DNA of 64,000 nt. Origin: Notolepis coatsorum (Eukaryota; Chordata; Actinopteri; Aulopiformes; Paralepididae). The notes beneath the pieces were generated by a model that saw only the letters and a program-made list of their open reading frames with translations, did no database searches and was not told where the DNA came from. Numbering within the stretch: the stretch's first letter is position 1; each line of letters begins with the position of its first letter. The stretch is taken from the NCBI GenBank assembly GCA_963971535.1, contig OZ020593.1, positions 15,984,148-16,048,147 on the forward strand, given 5' to 3'. The position numbers were made by a program, and so were the translations under genes. This document shows positions 32,492-44,039 of this stretch, piece by piece.

Positions 32492-32562
32492 GTAATAATA
32501 ATAATAATAATACATCTATTTTATATAGCGCTTTTCCAGGTGCTCAAAGACGCTTACTGAAC
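32492..32562 (+). repeat. Short repeat tail inserted in L1 endonuclease
   Basis: An (AAT)n run with ATTTTATATAGCGCTTTTCC and GTGCTCAAAGACGCTTAC splits the endonuclease frame after GDFNV. This string is a familiar fish repeat tail; a similar AATGCGCTTTATAA block is at 48070. Confidence 0.6.
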
Positions 32563-32822
32563 TATGACATAGACACGACAAGCACAAAGAAATGGAGGAC
32601 AAACATTAGCAAATATATGAATATACAAATGGCAGAATTAGGAATCATGGACATATGGAGAGCAATGCACACACTAGATAGAGTACACACATTATTCACA
32701 TCCACACACAACATATTCAAGGATAGACTATTTTCTCATGACAACAGGGGACAGATACAGGGTAGAAGAATGCAGGATAGGGGTGACATATCAGACCACA
32801 GCGCAATATATCTGACAGTGAA

Positions 32823-33777
32823 TGTTGTAAATTCCCCATTATTTGTTATGCTGTGTATTGTTATTTCCAGTCAGGCACTTCTTTGATGGCCCAGGGGTCC
32901 TATTATTTATAGTCTGGCATCTCTCTGGACAGCCCAGGGGTCCTAATGGGTTTAAATACAGCGGCCATCTTGCCGCCCATGTGTTCCATTGCTGTCTGCT
33001 TTCCCAGTGAGAGAGTGCGTTCATGAACTAAGTAAGTCAACAATAGCCTACAAATATAGTGCCTATGGTAATGATAGATACATGTCATATGTAGCCTGCC
33101 TTATGTGTTGAGATGCTGTGACATGCATGTGTGACTATGATTTGGTTTGCTACGTTGTGTTAATTCATGCTGCTAATTGAGCTATGCTAATGCCAATAAT
33201 GCTATAGCATCTCTTCAGTTGTGTCTGGATGCCATTGCATTCTGCCATTTACTTGTTATGTTTGGTCCATGCGGCCGATGCTAATATGCTAGATAGCATC
33301 TTTTCAGTTGTGTGCATTATGTTTGGTCCATGCGGCCAATGCTAATATGCTAGATGGCATCTTTTCAGTTGTGTGCATTCTGCCGATTACTTGTTATGTT
33401 TGGTCCATGCGGCCGATGCTAATATGCTAGATAGCATCTTTTCAGTTGTGTGCATTATGTTTGGCCCATGCGGCCAATGCTAATATGCTAGATAGCATCT
33501 TTTGCTGTGTGTGTTCAGGTTATGATTAATAAGTATGTACCTCTGTTAATTATTGTGTTCTGCTTATATGTTGCAGAATACCACTCACTCAATCTTTGAT
33601 TGCTCCATCCAGCCCTACGACCTGGATGGAAGCACTCTTGAGATATCACTCAACAGAATCCTTAATAAAATATGAAAGGACTGTTCTCTGTGTCTGCGTC
33701 CGCTCTCTGACCGGGGTGTGCCGTTCTGGATGAAGTGGCTCCAGCAAACCTTGCAAACAAACATTATATCTTCAATA
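32823..33777 (+). repeat. Probable solo LTR in L1 ORF2
   Basis: GTGAA occurs at 32818-32822 and 33778-33782. Removing the 955 bp between them with one GTGAA copy rejoins the L1 frame (LTVN to LKSRW). The segment starts TGTTG and ends CAATA, has AATAAA near 33663, and contains ~4 imperfect tandem units of about 85 bp (GTCCATGCGGCC, AATATGCTAGATAGCATC) at 33260-33500. The TG-start, 5-bp duplication and poly(A) signal suggest a solo LTR of unknown family, with no internal region. Confidence 0.6.
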
Positions 33778-34894
33778 GTGAATCTTAAAAGTAGATGGAG
33801 AAATACAGTTTGGAGACTGAATGTAGGATTATTAAATAACAAAGGTTTGGTTAATAAAGTAAAGGAAGACATAATTAGACACAGAAGAAAATGATAACGG
33901 AGAGGTAGACTCAAACATTTTATGGGATGCACTAAAGGTAGTAATACGGGTAAAATTGATAGCAAAGACGGCATTACTCAAGAGGGCTAGAATAGAGACA
34001 TACCAGAACTTGATAAAGAAACTGAAAGAATTAGAGAAAGAACACCAAAGCTCAAAGAACCAAAAGACACTTAGGGAGGTAAAGGAAGTTAGAGGAAAGA
34101 TAAACAAAGAGCTGCTGACAGAAATAGAGAAGAAAGCTAGATACATGAAGCAGACATACTATGAAGGGGGACCGAGAGCGACCAGACCTTTAGCTAGACG
34201 AATCAGGACACAACAAAAACTGAACACAATACACAAAATAAGGGACACGAACACAAACAAAATACTGAGAGAACCAGTTGAAATAGAGAAGACATTTGAA
34301 GAATATTATAAGAAACTATACACACAACCGATAGCGGCAGGAGAAGAGGAGAGAGAATTATTTTGAAAAATTTGATCTACCATCGATAGGGAAGGAACAG
34401 AACAAAATATTAAATGCAGAGATCACAGAACAGGAAGTATGGAATGCGATCAGTAAAGCAAAGAGTAGTAAGTCACCGGGTAGCGACGGGTTCCCCTCGG
34501 AATTCTACAAAACATTTAGACAGGAACTGAGCCCCATATTAGAAGCAGCATTCAGACACACAATGGAAAAAGGCACAATGCCACCTTCATGGAAAAAGGC
34601 CATAATTACTACAATTCCAAAAGAAGTGAAAGATAGAGAACTGTGTAGCAGTTTCAGACCTGTGTCCAATCCATATACATTAATAATATCCAAAAGATTT
34701 GAGACATTTATGACAGATATAATAGACAAAGACCAGACCGGATTCATTAAAGGAAGACAGACACAGGATAACATAAGGAAGACAGTGCAGGTGGTAGATG
34801 AGATACAAAAGGAAACAGGAAGTGCAGTATTATTAGTTAACCTAGAGATGCAGAAAAAGCTTTCGACAGTGTAAGCTGGATATTTCTATATAAA

Positions 34895-35768
34895 CAGGGC
34901 TGTACAGTGCGATGATATCGTCGCGAATTGCCCCTTTAATTGGCCGTTGCGATTGGTAAATATTATCTGGGGGCGGGCTTGCGAGTAGTGCTTTCAAGCC
35001 TTGGATTCGCATTTCACTCCTAAATTATCCAAGGCGTGTGATGACGCGATGACGTCACTCACGCGAGCTGAGCAGTGAGCACTCAGCAGGTATGATCAGC
35101 GAGCTGCGGCGTCTGCTCCTCCTCCAGCCCTCTCGCACCCGTGGCTGTTGTAAACACTGGGACCTCGGTGAGCCTGCCAGCCGGCTAGCTACTGATAGCT
35201 ATCAACAAATGCTCCAGTAAGTCTAGTAGTGCATGATAGCTTGCGTTAGCTTACTGTTCAAAACGAAACGTCCCATTAAACTAAATAGTTCAGATAGCTC
35301 CGTCCTGATATCAATGTCTTATAACACTGAGTCGATGCGTATTCGAGCTGAGGGCACGCTGAATATAGTCAATAGGGACCAGCTGCAGCGCCGGAGAATC
35401 CTGGCCGTAGCTGGAGGCTACAGTATAGGGCCCAGCTGCAGCTCCGGAGAATCCTGGCCGTAGCTGGAGGCTACTCAGTACACACAGACAGTGGAGCTGG
35501 TTGCATATAGCGAGCATTTAGACTTGTTGCGTGGTGGCGATGTCTCGCAGATAATACAACTACAAGTATGATTATATAATATATATATTTTATAAAAAAA
35601 AAAAATTATATAAAATAAATTTTTTATTTTTTTTAATCAAAAACAATTGATATAAATAATGGTAAAATTGTTATTTAAAAATGTGCCCCTAAAAAATATT
35701 TTTTGCCCATAAATTTCTCATTTAGGGGCAAGTGTGCCCCTAGTGAAAAAGCTTAGCGTACAGCCCTG
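34895..35768. mobile_element. hAT-like element in L1 reverse transcriptase
   Basis: Termini CAGGGCTGTAC and GTACAGCCCTG are inverted repeats. ATAAA is shared by both flanks, and the L1 frame (FLYKVLEKF) rejoins when the element is removed. The expected 8-bp duplication is not perfect, so assignment to hAT rests on the termini. A 50-bp segment with CCGGAGAATCCTGGCCG is duplicated at 35375-35475. Noncoding. Confidence 0.7.
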
Positions 35769-36403
35769 ATAAAGTATTGGAAAAATTTGGATTAGACAAA
35801 AACTCTATGAAAACAATTAGGGCATTATATCAAGAACCGACGGCTAGGATTAAGGTAAATGGTAGTTTGACGGACCGGATTAAACTAGAGAGAGCTACCA
35901 GACAGGGTTGTTGTCTTTCGCCGACGCTCTTCGATGTATTCATCGAACCACTGGCTCAACTAATTAGACAGACCAAAGACATCAAAGGGGTGGAGATAAG
36001 GGGAACAGAACATAAATTGGGACTGTTCGCAGATGACGTGATAGTGTATGAGGCAACCAGACACAAGCTTTCCGACACTGATGGATTTACTGACAGAATA
36101 TGGATACTACTCAGGATATAGACTCAACGTGACGAAGATACAGACTTTAGCACTGAACTACACGCCAACGATAGAGATCAAAGAAAAATACAAAATTAAA
36201 TGGGACATGGACAGGATCAAGTACCTAGGGGTGAACATTACAAGAGGGATGGAGGGGTTATACGATGTAAACTATACAGAGATCAATCAGAAAATTAAGA
36301 GAGACCTAGAAAGATGGACAGTAATGCCCCTAGATTTCAGCTCAAGGATCGAAATCATTAAGATGAACATATTACCAAGGTTACTATACCTATTTCAGTC
36401 TCT

Positions 36404-37570
36404 ACTAGGGGTGCACCGATATATCGGTTGGGTATCGGCCGATAAGTGCCTTGTTGACTGCCATCGGCCTGTTGGCCGATAAGCTCAAATTTGCCGATGG
36501 CAGTGGCCGATAAATATCCCTCAATTTGTGTCACGTGAATCTGGTCCACACGTTAAAAACTTTGAAAAAAGTTTTAGTCAAGCAACCTGCACAACGCCGC
36601 CCCCACACACACACGCTACTGCATCAAAGTTACTTATGATTAACAAAGGCATTCGTTTTGTGGCATTAACGTTATATAGTTACATGTTCAACAACATCAG
36701 CATATTATTTACCCGACCAGATAGCATTGTTGGTCATTCATATTTCAGTTCCTTCCTTTGCTCAGAGAGCCCGTACTGAATTGTACCCATTCTGCAATCT
36801 GTTAATAAAGTTTTCAATCAGACAAATGTATAGAAAAGCTTTTATTATAACATTCGTTGCAGTAAAATCATTATGCCTCGTTTGGTCATCCTGCGGAGCG
36901 CTGGTAGCCTACTCGTGGCCGGCGAGGAGCTAAAGTTATTAGCTCCGCTAGGTTTGTTGTTGATCTCATGTAAATCAATGGCGGACTTCCCGGAAGTAAA
37001 AAACGAATAAGCGCTTGCAGATTGGTGGTAAGAACAGCAGAGGCGGGTGTAAGCGGTGTGACGTAATTGGCAGAATCGACTGTCAATCAAAATGGTGCTT
37101 TGGTTGAGAGAGAGATAGTGCTCTCTTATTAAAACTCATAAACAAGTCTTGAGCAAGACAAGTTAGTCTGTTAGGTTAAATTTGTAACACAAAAAGAGAG
37201 ACGTGTAGCCTATTTATTTATTTAATATTTTATTTATTCATTTTATTATTATTATTTTATTTGTTGTCATGCCTAAAATAATAGTCAAGCATAGGGCTAA
37301 AACATTTTCATAAACAATAATATAATTTTTTGTTATATGGTTATAATAAAAGCTTTTCTATACATATGTCTGATTGATTGAAAACTTTATTAACAGATTG
37401 CAGAATGGGTACAATACAGTACAGCTCAGTGGACTGGAGGATGAAGACCAGAAAAAGACTTTTGGCTTTTTTACATAAGGGTCCTCCATTTTCAATTCAT
37501 CAAAACATTTAGAGACATACAAATATACAGTAGTTTCATATAAAAAAATAAAAATATTATATACAATAGT
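36404..37570. mobile_element. Composite insertion in L1 ORF2: MITE end plus foldback flanked by LINE-A tails
   Basis: The left part (36404-36540) is a hAT MITE end (GGGGTGCACCGATATATC with ATCGGCC motifs). Then come a LINE-A tail in plus orientation (36773-36818), a foldback MITE 36819-37372 (termini CAGACAAATGTATAGAAAAG and the matching inverted end), and a LINE-A tail in minus orientation (37373-37500). The right edge of the whole insertion is not exact. No coding capacity. Confidence 0.6.
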
Positions 37571-38815
37571 AAAGAAATACAAGCTAGAAAAATAATCCAA
37601 GATACTGAGATGGATAACACACAACAACAAATTCAAACCAGGGATAGACGACCATGGGTTCAAAAGATGGGAACGGGGGGGGGGGGATAACAGCAATATG
37701 TACAATGATAGAAGGAGGGGAGATGCAGACTCTACAAAAATTTAAAGAAAGATTCGGACTAGAGAATAGAGACCACTTTAGATATTTACAGATTAGAGAC
37801 TACTATAACAAGGAAATAAAGCAAGACAGAGACAAAGAACAGAATGGGGTAATTAAGATAATGGTAAAATCATACGAAGGAAGGGAAGGGTTATATCAGC
37901 ACTATATCAGGCAATAATGGACAGTAAGGGAAATACAACATTGTATATAAAAGAAAAGTGGGAGAAAGAGTTAGAAATAGAGATAACAGAGGAGGAATGG
38001 TATAACACATGTAAGACACAACAATCAACCACAGGATCAAGGATATGGAGGGAGTTTGGGTGGAAAAACATAATTAGATTCTTTATAACACCAGAAATAC
38101 AGGGCAATTACACACCAGCAAAGAGACTATGTTGGAGGGAGTGTGGACAAGAAATAGCGAACCACACATATTCTGGAGATGTCAGAAAATAAGGCACTAC
38201 TGGGAAGAGATAGGAGAGATAATAAATGAAATAATAGGATACGAAATACCCCAGGCAGGCCAAGTGTTGTATCTGAGGAGCCTATCACAGGAAGGAATAG
38301 TGGCAGCCAAAAAAGCTTTAACTAAACTGTGGTACAGGGTAGAAGCGCTGACGAAGGACCAATGGATAGAGATAGTAGAGGGGATACAGGAAATTGAGAG
38401 AATCACACATCTGCTGAGGCTGCAAGAAGAGAAGTTTGAATTGAAATGGGAAAAGTGGGAAGAATATAGGAGGGGAAGGAACGACATCACAGGGGATTGA
38501 AAAGGATACAAGGAAATGATGAAAAATGTAAATAAAGGATGCAAATATAGAATGGACCGAAGGACCCATGCCACACTGTTTTTTTTTTTTTTCTTGTTGA
38601 TAAGTCTTTATAATTTTGTATGTGGAAATGTATTGTCTATGTATGTTGTTGAAAAAATGAAAATAAAAACTTAAGTTAACATTTTTCCCCCCTAAAGACT
38701 AAAAGACTACAATATGACTACAACGATTTCATGATGGCTTCCTGTCCTCGCGTTTCCGGTTTCACGTTACATTATCAACAACAGATTGCTGCTAATTAAA
38801 CACTTCATGGAAACG

Positions 38816-39001
38816 GAGTAATGTTAACGTTATGTCGAGTTCATACGCGTAGTGTAGTATGAACTCGACATAACGCTAACGTTACTCCGTGTCCAGTGTT
38901 GCTGCCACCGTTGCGTCGCAGACGGACGGTACTACATAACGCTAACGTTACTCCGTGTCCAGTGTTGCTGCCACCGTTGCGTCGCAGACGGACGGTACTC
39001 C
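38816..39001. repeat. Near-perfect 33-bp-arm palindrome and a 65-bp direct repeat
   Basis: CGGAGTAATGTTAACGTTA... at 38816 pairs with ...TAACGCTAACGTTACTCCG ending near 38890, around a ~9-nt loop. The right arm then continues into a ~65-bp unit (TCCGTGTCCAGTGTTGCTG, GCAGACGGACGGTACT) that is present twice, at 38868-38932 and 38933-39000. It lies ~100 bp inside the intron from the INTS5 donor at 39093. Confidence 0.8.
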
Positions 39002-39092
39002 GTTAGCTCCGTAGCTAATCCGCTCCTAGACTACCGATAGCCGTAACCGATAACCGGTTTAGTACCGGGTTGTTTCGGGGGGGCATCCCTAC

Positions 39093-40094
39093 CTGGGAGG
39101 AGGTGTGGTGGGGGGTGCTCTCCCCGTCCGAGCGGCTGTACACCAGCTGGTGGAGGTGCAGCAGCAGCGTCTGCAGCAGGCGGTCGCAGGCCTGGCGCAC
39201 GCCCTCGTGGGGGGAGGAGGGCGCGGGGCCCGAGGTGATGACGGACGCAGGCGTGGCCGTGTCGGCCAGGAAGCAGAGGACCCGGGCACCGCCCGCCGGG
39301 CTCTGGCTGATGAGGTGCACGGCCAGGCCCAGCATGTTGTCCAGCTCGTCCTGGGACAGGCCCTGCAGCGATGCCTGCAGCAGGAGGAGCGCGGGCGGCT
39401 GCAGGAGCTCCACCAGCTTCGCCGACACGTCGCCCAGCAGGGCGGGGGACAGCGCCGCCAGCTGGAGGAGGAAGGGCACGGCGGCCTGACGCAGCTGGGG
39501 GGAGTTCTCCCAGGAGGACGAGGAGGAGGAGGAGAGGGAGGGGGACAGCGGCCCGGCGGGGGGGCTCAGGCTCTTCTGGAACATGCACAGCAGCTCCCGG
39601 CGGATGCTGTCCGAGTGGTGCGCCAACAGGTGGCCCAGGATGCCGACCACCGAGCCGATCTTCGGCATGCGGCTGCCCGCGTCCGTGCCCCCCCCGCCCT
39701 CCTTGGAGCCGTGCGTGTGGAAGTCCTTCAGGCCGCACGCCAGCACGAGGCTGATGATGGTGTCCGGGAAGGCGGAGCCGATGTGCGCCACCACCCAGTC
39801 GAAGTGGGGCGCGTGGCGCACGGAGGTGTCCAGCAGGTCGTCCACGCAGGCGTCGGGGCATGAGGCCAGCATGGCCGCTAGGCACTGGGAGTAGACCTCC
39901 ATGAGGGAGCGCGTGGCGGCGCAGGACATCCACAGGTCCAGCAGCTCGTTGAGGCTGGAGGAGTGGGGCGCGATGCGGCGGCTGGCGTGCTTGCTGCTCA
40001 GCTGGCCCAGCAGGTCCACGGCCCAGGCGGACAACAGGGGGGCCCAGGGGCGTGGCTTGAAGGCGATGAACTCCAAGAGCACCCTGTGCACCTC
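39093..40094 (-). CDS. ints5: INTS5 large internal coding exon
   Basis: Bounded on the minus strand by acceptor TTCCGCAG before GAG GTG CAC, after a (GT)n run, and by donor TCC CAG followed by GTAGGG. 1,002 bp, 334 codons, phase 0 on both sides. Conserved INTS5 strings: [124 protein letters not shown] and TPASVIT. An acidic/Ser-rich linker with a run of serines interrupts the helical repeats at about residue 190 of the exon. This is the core of the subunit. Frame and splice sites agree with the neighbouring exons. Confidence 0.95.
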
Positions 40095-40267
40095 CTGCGG
40101 AACACACACACACACACACACGCAGCAATCACTTTAAAGTTTAAACAATCGCTTTAAACAAAATGTCACACAACTTTGTTTATCCCCTTTTTTCACAATA
40201 ATTGACCTCAAATGATCAATAGCAAGCTATTGATAACAAGCTCCGACGCTACCTACAAGGTAGTGAG

Positions 40268-43200
40268 AACGTTAGGTTATAACTATAACCAAGTTCTGTT
40301 AATAGTGGTGACGCTCGGCGTCACTCATGCACTATCCTCGCATATGTGCACGCGCACTGAATAAAATTCCACAATGTACCTTTATCCCAGTATTCGTCTG
40401 ACCACACCCCTCGTTAGCTTACCTTCATAAGCAGGTGTGTGGTCACCTGCTCTCCTCCTTCCCAAGCTTTCACCACAAGGTGAGATCAAGGGTTGCAGCG
40501 GCGTCGGACGCCGAGCGTCACCACTATTAACAGAACTTGGTTATAGTTATAACCTAACGTTCTGTAACATAGTGGCTCCGCTCGGCGTCACTCATGCACA
40601 AGGGAGGCCGAGCGGGAGCCACCGGCCGACAAATACACCCCGCTGAAGGCCCCCCACAACCATCAGAACAGGGAGGGCCGAGCCCCCCCGACCCCCCCTA
40701 ATGGAGGGCACCCCCCCTATTGGAGGTTTCCCGGGAGGGCGACGGACTCGACCGTGCGAAGAGGCACTCAAGCAACTCAACGCACAGGGTGAGCAGACCG
40801 TGGCCTGACCCCACGACTACACACACGCACAACCCGCATGCCACCCGGGAACGAACGGAGGGAACAACCTCGTTACTGCCCCCAGAATCACGGGGTCAAG
40901 GGCAAACCCAACCCCGTGGCAAGGCCGTAGCAGCGGAGCGCGAAGGAAGGCCCAGACCCACCAAAGGGACTGGACCCCCTGGAACGGGGGCCCGGAGAAG
41001 TCCATGATGCCAGCATCAAGACCCCACCAGGTGGGCACTTAGTGACCCCGCCCCCCACATCGCCAGCGTATTCGGACAAAGGCCCCTCAGCCGAGCGGGC
41101 CCTGTCCCCCCAATAGTACACCGCCTGGCACACTGACCCTGCAGAACAGGCAGTCGGCATGGCCGTAAGCACACAAAAAAGGTTAACCAACGGAAGCAGG
41201 CAGCGCACCGGGGAAAAACCAGGCAACAGGCTGTAACCTGAGCCTGGAGCACTGCGGACGAGACAGGCGCCAAAGGAGTCAGCTGAAAACAGCCGCCCCG
41301 GCGGAAGGGGCGTATGCTGGCGTTGTTGCATGACCAAGCCTCCATTTAAAAAAAACCCACCCAGAGGGGTTGAGGCAGAGAAGGCTGACACGATTGGCAG
41401 ACGTCATGAACGTGCAGGGGCACCCTCAACCGGGTAACCCGGGAGTTGACTGCTCCAACACACCAGGGAATCAACCACCTTGGTGTTACCCAATGCGGTG
41501 GCTGTTCCTATAACCCCTCAAGAAAAAACTCCAAAACACACCTGCGGGTACACACCGGCTATACCGCAGTACAAGTGTTTCAGTTTTCAAAAAAGGGTTA
41601 ACCCAGGCCTACGGGTCGACGAAACATTACTTCGGACCGGGCCCGGCGATACGGGAAGCACAGGGTCACCAGAGGAGGTCAAAGACCACCCCAACAGGCC
41701 CCTCTTCGCCATGTGTGAGAGAGGAGCGAAAAGAATGGAGAACCAGCCCCAAGCACACCGTACTTGGTATTCCCAGGCGGTCTCCCAACCAAGTACTAAC
41801 CAGGACCAACCTGCGTAGCGGCCGAGATCTGACGAGATCGAGCGTGTACAGGTTGGCATGGCCGTAAGCCATTACGACAGTGCAGAGTACAAAATGTACC
41901 CAACCAGGGTCTCCATAGCGCTTAACCCTGTGACACCCGGACCGACCTGGCATTTTTCCCCCTGAAAAAGCCCAAGTCCCTCAGGGTACCAGAACAGCAG
42001 ATCTGCATCCCCGGCGGACAACGGGTTTAACTGATCCGGACCAGCGTGACCAGAACCAGTCCCGTGCCCTAACCACGCCGACATGCCTACTCCAGGAGAA
42101 GGGGCAGATATACGTGTTGATCTTAAACATGAAAAGAAGGCGCCACCCAGACGTTCGGTGCGAACCGCGCCCGGTGGCCCACCCCCAGGGCGTGAGACCC
42201 CTCTACATATGTTCAGATCCATTCCGTCATCATCCCCCAGATATGAACGAGAATCCGTCGACAACCAAAACAGGTCGTCGGAAGAGGAAAACCTCCATCC
42301 CAGTTGCTTTATAAAAACGCCGTTTTAACCTCAAGCAACCAAGGCGTGCCAGTCAGTCGCCTGATTACAGAACACCCCGAGCTAGCACTATACGTGCGTC
42401 GGGACACAACCATATCAATGAACAGGCTATTTAGACCTGTCATTGAATCCCCAAGGCGCCCAGGGGAACGACAAGAGGGGTGTGATGCTCCCTAACTCCA
42501 ACTCTTCTCAATAGAAAAGAAGGAAGCACCAACAGTATGTATCCCAGTCGATCGTTATTTACAGTACAAAACATTTAGAAGGGAAAGCAAGAAGAAGTGT
42601 TCAAGGTCTGGTCAGGACCTTGCCTACCAGGAGCGCAGATCAAGCGATTTGCAGTCTCTAACATGGCACCGAAGTAAACACAGCCTCCTGTGTTTGACGA
42701 CACGGGCAGCTCGCTGCTCCAACCCGCCGCTACGGTGCTCCTTGTTGACGCAGTCCTCGCCGGCCTGGCTCAGGGCAGGTTCGACGAACATCCTCTGTCA
42801 AAGATGACGTCGTAGTCAAGAGTGTTAAAAACATGTTATCGTCACAGCACGTTCAACAGTGTAGCATTAAGCTAACGGCCGCTCTCGGCCGATAGCAGCA
42901 AGCTAACGTTACCTAGCCTAGTGACACAACAGGCTTGGCAAACACAGCGAGCTAGTGCCGCAGCTAACAGCTGACTGGCTAACACAGTAGGCCACAACTA
43001 GCACGCAAGCTAAGCAGCCACCACCTGAACTCGTACACAACGATACAACAAGTCACACTCAGACAGGCCGCCGTTCTGAAACCCTCCTCACCTTTTAAGA
43101 GAAAAGAGAAACGAGATGTTTAACACAGTTTTACAACAGTGATTTTACCAACATCCGGCGGAGCCAGCACAATTCCCATCTGGGCTGTAGCTGACTTGAA

Positions 43201-44013
43201 CATGGATTTTCCGATAACGAACAACCATGCTCACATTTCCTCATTTAGGGTAAACTCTCATTTGCATATGAGACAGGGCCTATACGGTGACAGAGAAGTA
43301 CCCACGCGTCCAGAGATCCTGGGATCACCAGTTTTACTGGCCGTGGCCCACTAGTTGCTATAATGGGCTTCAAACCAAGGTCCTCCGTCGTCGCCTAGAG
43401 GCTGAACAAGGGACCCTAATCTGGGGCCGGTTTCCGCAAACATTGTCAACTAGCCCCCATAGCACTAACAGACAAGTGGAGCTCGCAAGCAAAACACTAC
43501 TCACCAACCTGGAACCCACCGCTTCTCACAACAGCGGTGCGTCCTACAGTCCAGCTGTGTCGCTGAAAGGTTTTACCGCAACCAGCCACAGCAAGGAAGA
43601 CTGCAGTTGGGAGGCATGTAGCGGCGTGCTCCCAATACGAAAACCGGTGGAGAATTTTTAGAATGATCACCATCTTCCAGACACTCCAGTGACGAAGACA
43701 ATATCGCCGTATTTTCTCGAAAATAGTGAGAGAGAAAATAAAGATATGATGTCAACGTATCTCTTGTTTTCCAACTCTTCTCCTACTATCACATCACGTC
43801 AAGTGGGATCTACCGAAGGCACTTCCTTGTGGTGAAAGCGAGAAGGAGGAGAGCAGGTGACCACACACCTGCTTATGAAGGTAAGCTAACGAGGGGGTGT
43901 GGTCAGACGAATACTGGGATAAAGGTACATTGTGGAATTTTATTCAGTGCGCGTGCACATATGCGAGGATAGTGCATGAGTGACGCCGAGCGGAGCCACT
44001 ATGTTACAGAACT
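40268..44013. mobile_element. 3.7-kb nonautonomous DNA element with ~190-bp inverted repeats (CACTA-like?)
   Basis: 40293-40484 and 43831-44013 are long inverted repeats sharing GCTCGGCGTCACTCATGCAC, GCATATGTGCACGCGCACTG and GCAGGTGTGTGGTCACCTGC. Just inside the left end, a second inverted copy of the terminus at 40515-40600 begins CACTATTAACAGAAC and closes with AACATAGTGG, a CACTA...TAGTG pair. The interior is GC-richer than the surroundings and has no transposase frame that I recognise. No clean target duplication is visible. CACTA (EnSpm) is an inference from the CACTA ends only. Confidence 0.55.
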
Positions 44014-44039
44014 TCTACCTATAGACTGAACTAATAGAT

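Larger units (their letters stand above)
31058..38500 (+). pseudogene. L1-like ORF2 (endonuclease-reverse transcriptase), interrupted
   Basis: Endonuclease motifs appear first: SLNVNGMNNPIKR and VIFLQETHL near 31060-31160. After an insertion come VNVYAPPPDSE and TGDFNV near 32370-32490, and SDHSAIYLT near 32800. The RT domain starts after 34400 (SKSPGSDGFPSEFYK, SSFRPVS, DQTGFIKGRQ). It is cut at 34895 and resumes at 35769 with [11 protein letters not shown] and catalytic FADDV near 36030. The C-terminus (IFWRCQKIRHYWEEI, near 38165) resumes after a third insertion and ends at TGA, 38498-38500. There are multiple frameshifts and five insertions, so no product is possible. Confidence 0.88.
25391..38694 (+). 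mobile_element. L1-like LINE, full-length but broken by nested insertions
   Basis: The element starts near CGACGGAGACTTCCGG and ends after ORF2 and an A-rich 3' end (ATGAAAATAAAAAC). AAGACTAAA occurs at 25382-25390 and again at 38695-38703, a probable 9-bp target duplication. Stripped of later insertions (25887-29434, about 31263-32262, about 32492-32560, 32823-33777, 34895-35768, about 36404-37570) it leaves roughly 6 kb with ORF1 and ORF2 in the order and size of fish L1 elements. It lies antisense within an INTS5 intron. Confidence 0.8.

Noticed and set aside
39031..40128. 365-codon minus frame and 252-codon plus frame rich in Gly/Arg/Pro/Ala
   Set aside because: Shadows of the INTS5 exon at 39093-40094.
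40888..43661. Several 80-170-codon frames in the GC-rich interior of the 3.7-kb element
   Set aside because: Overlapping on both strands with no recognisable domain, as expected from composition.
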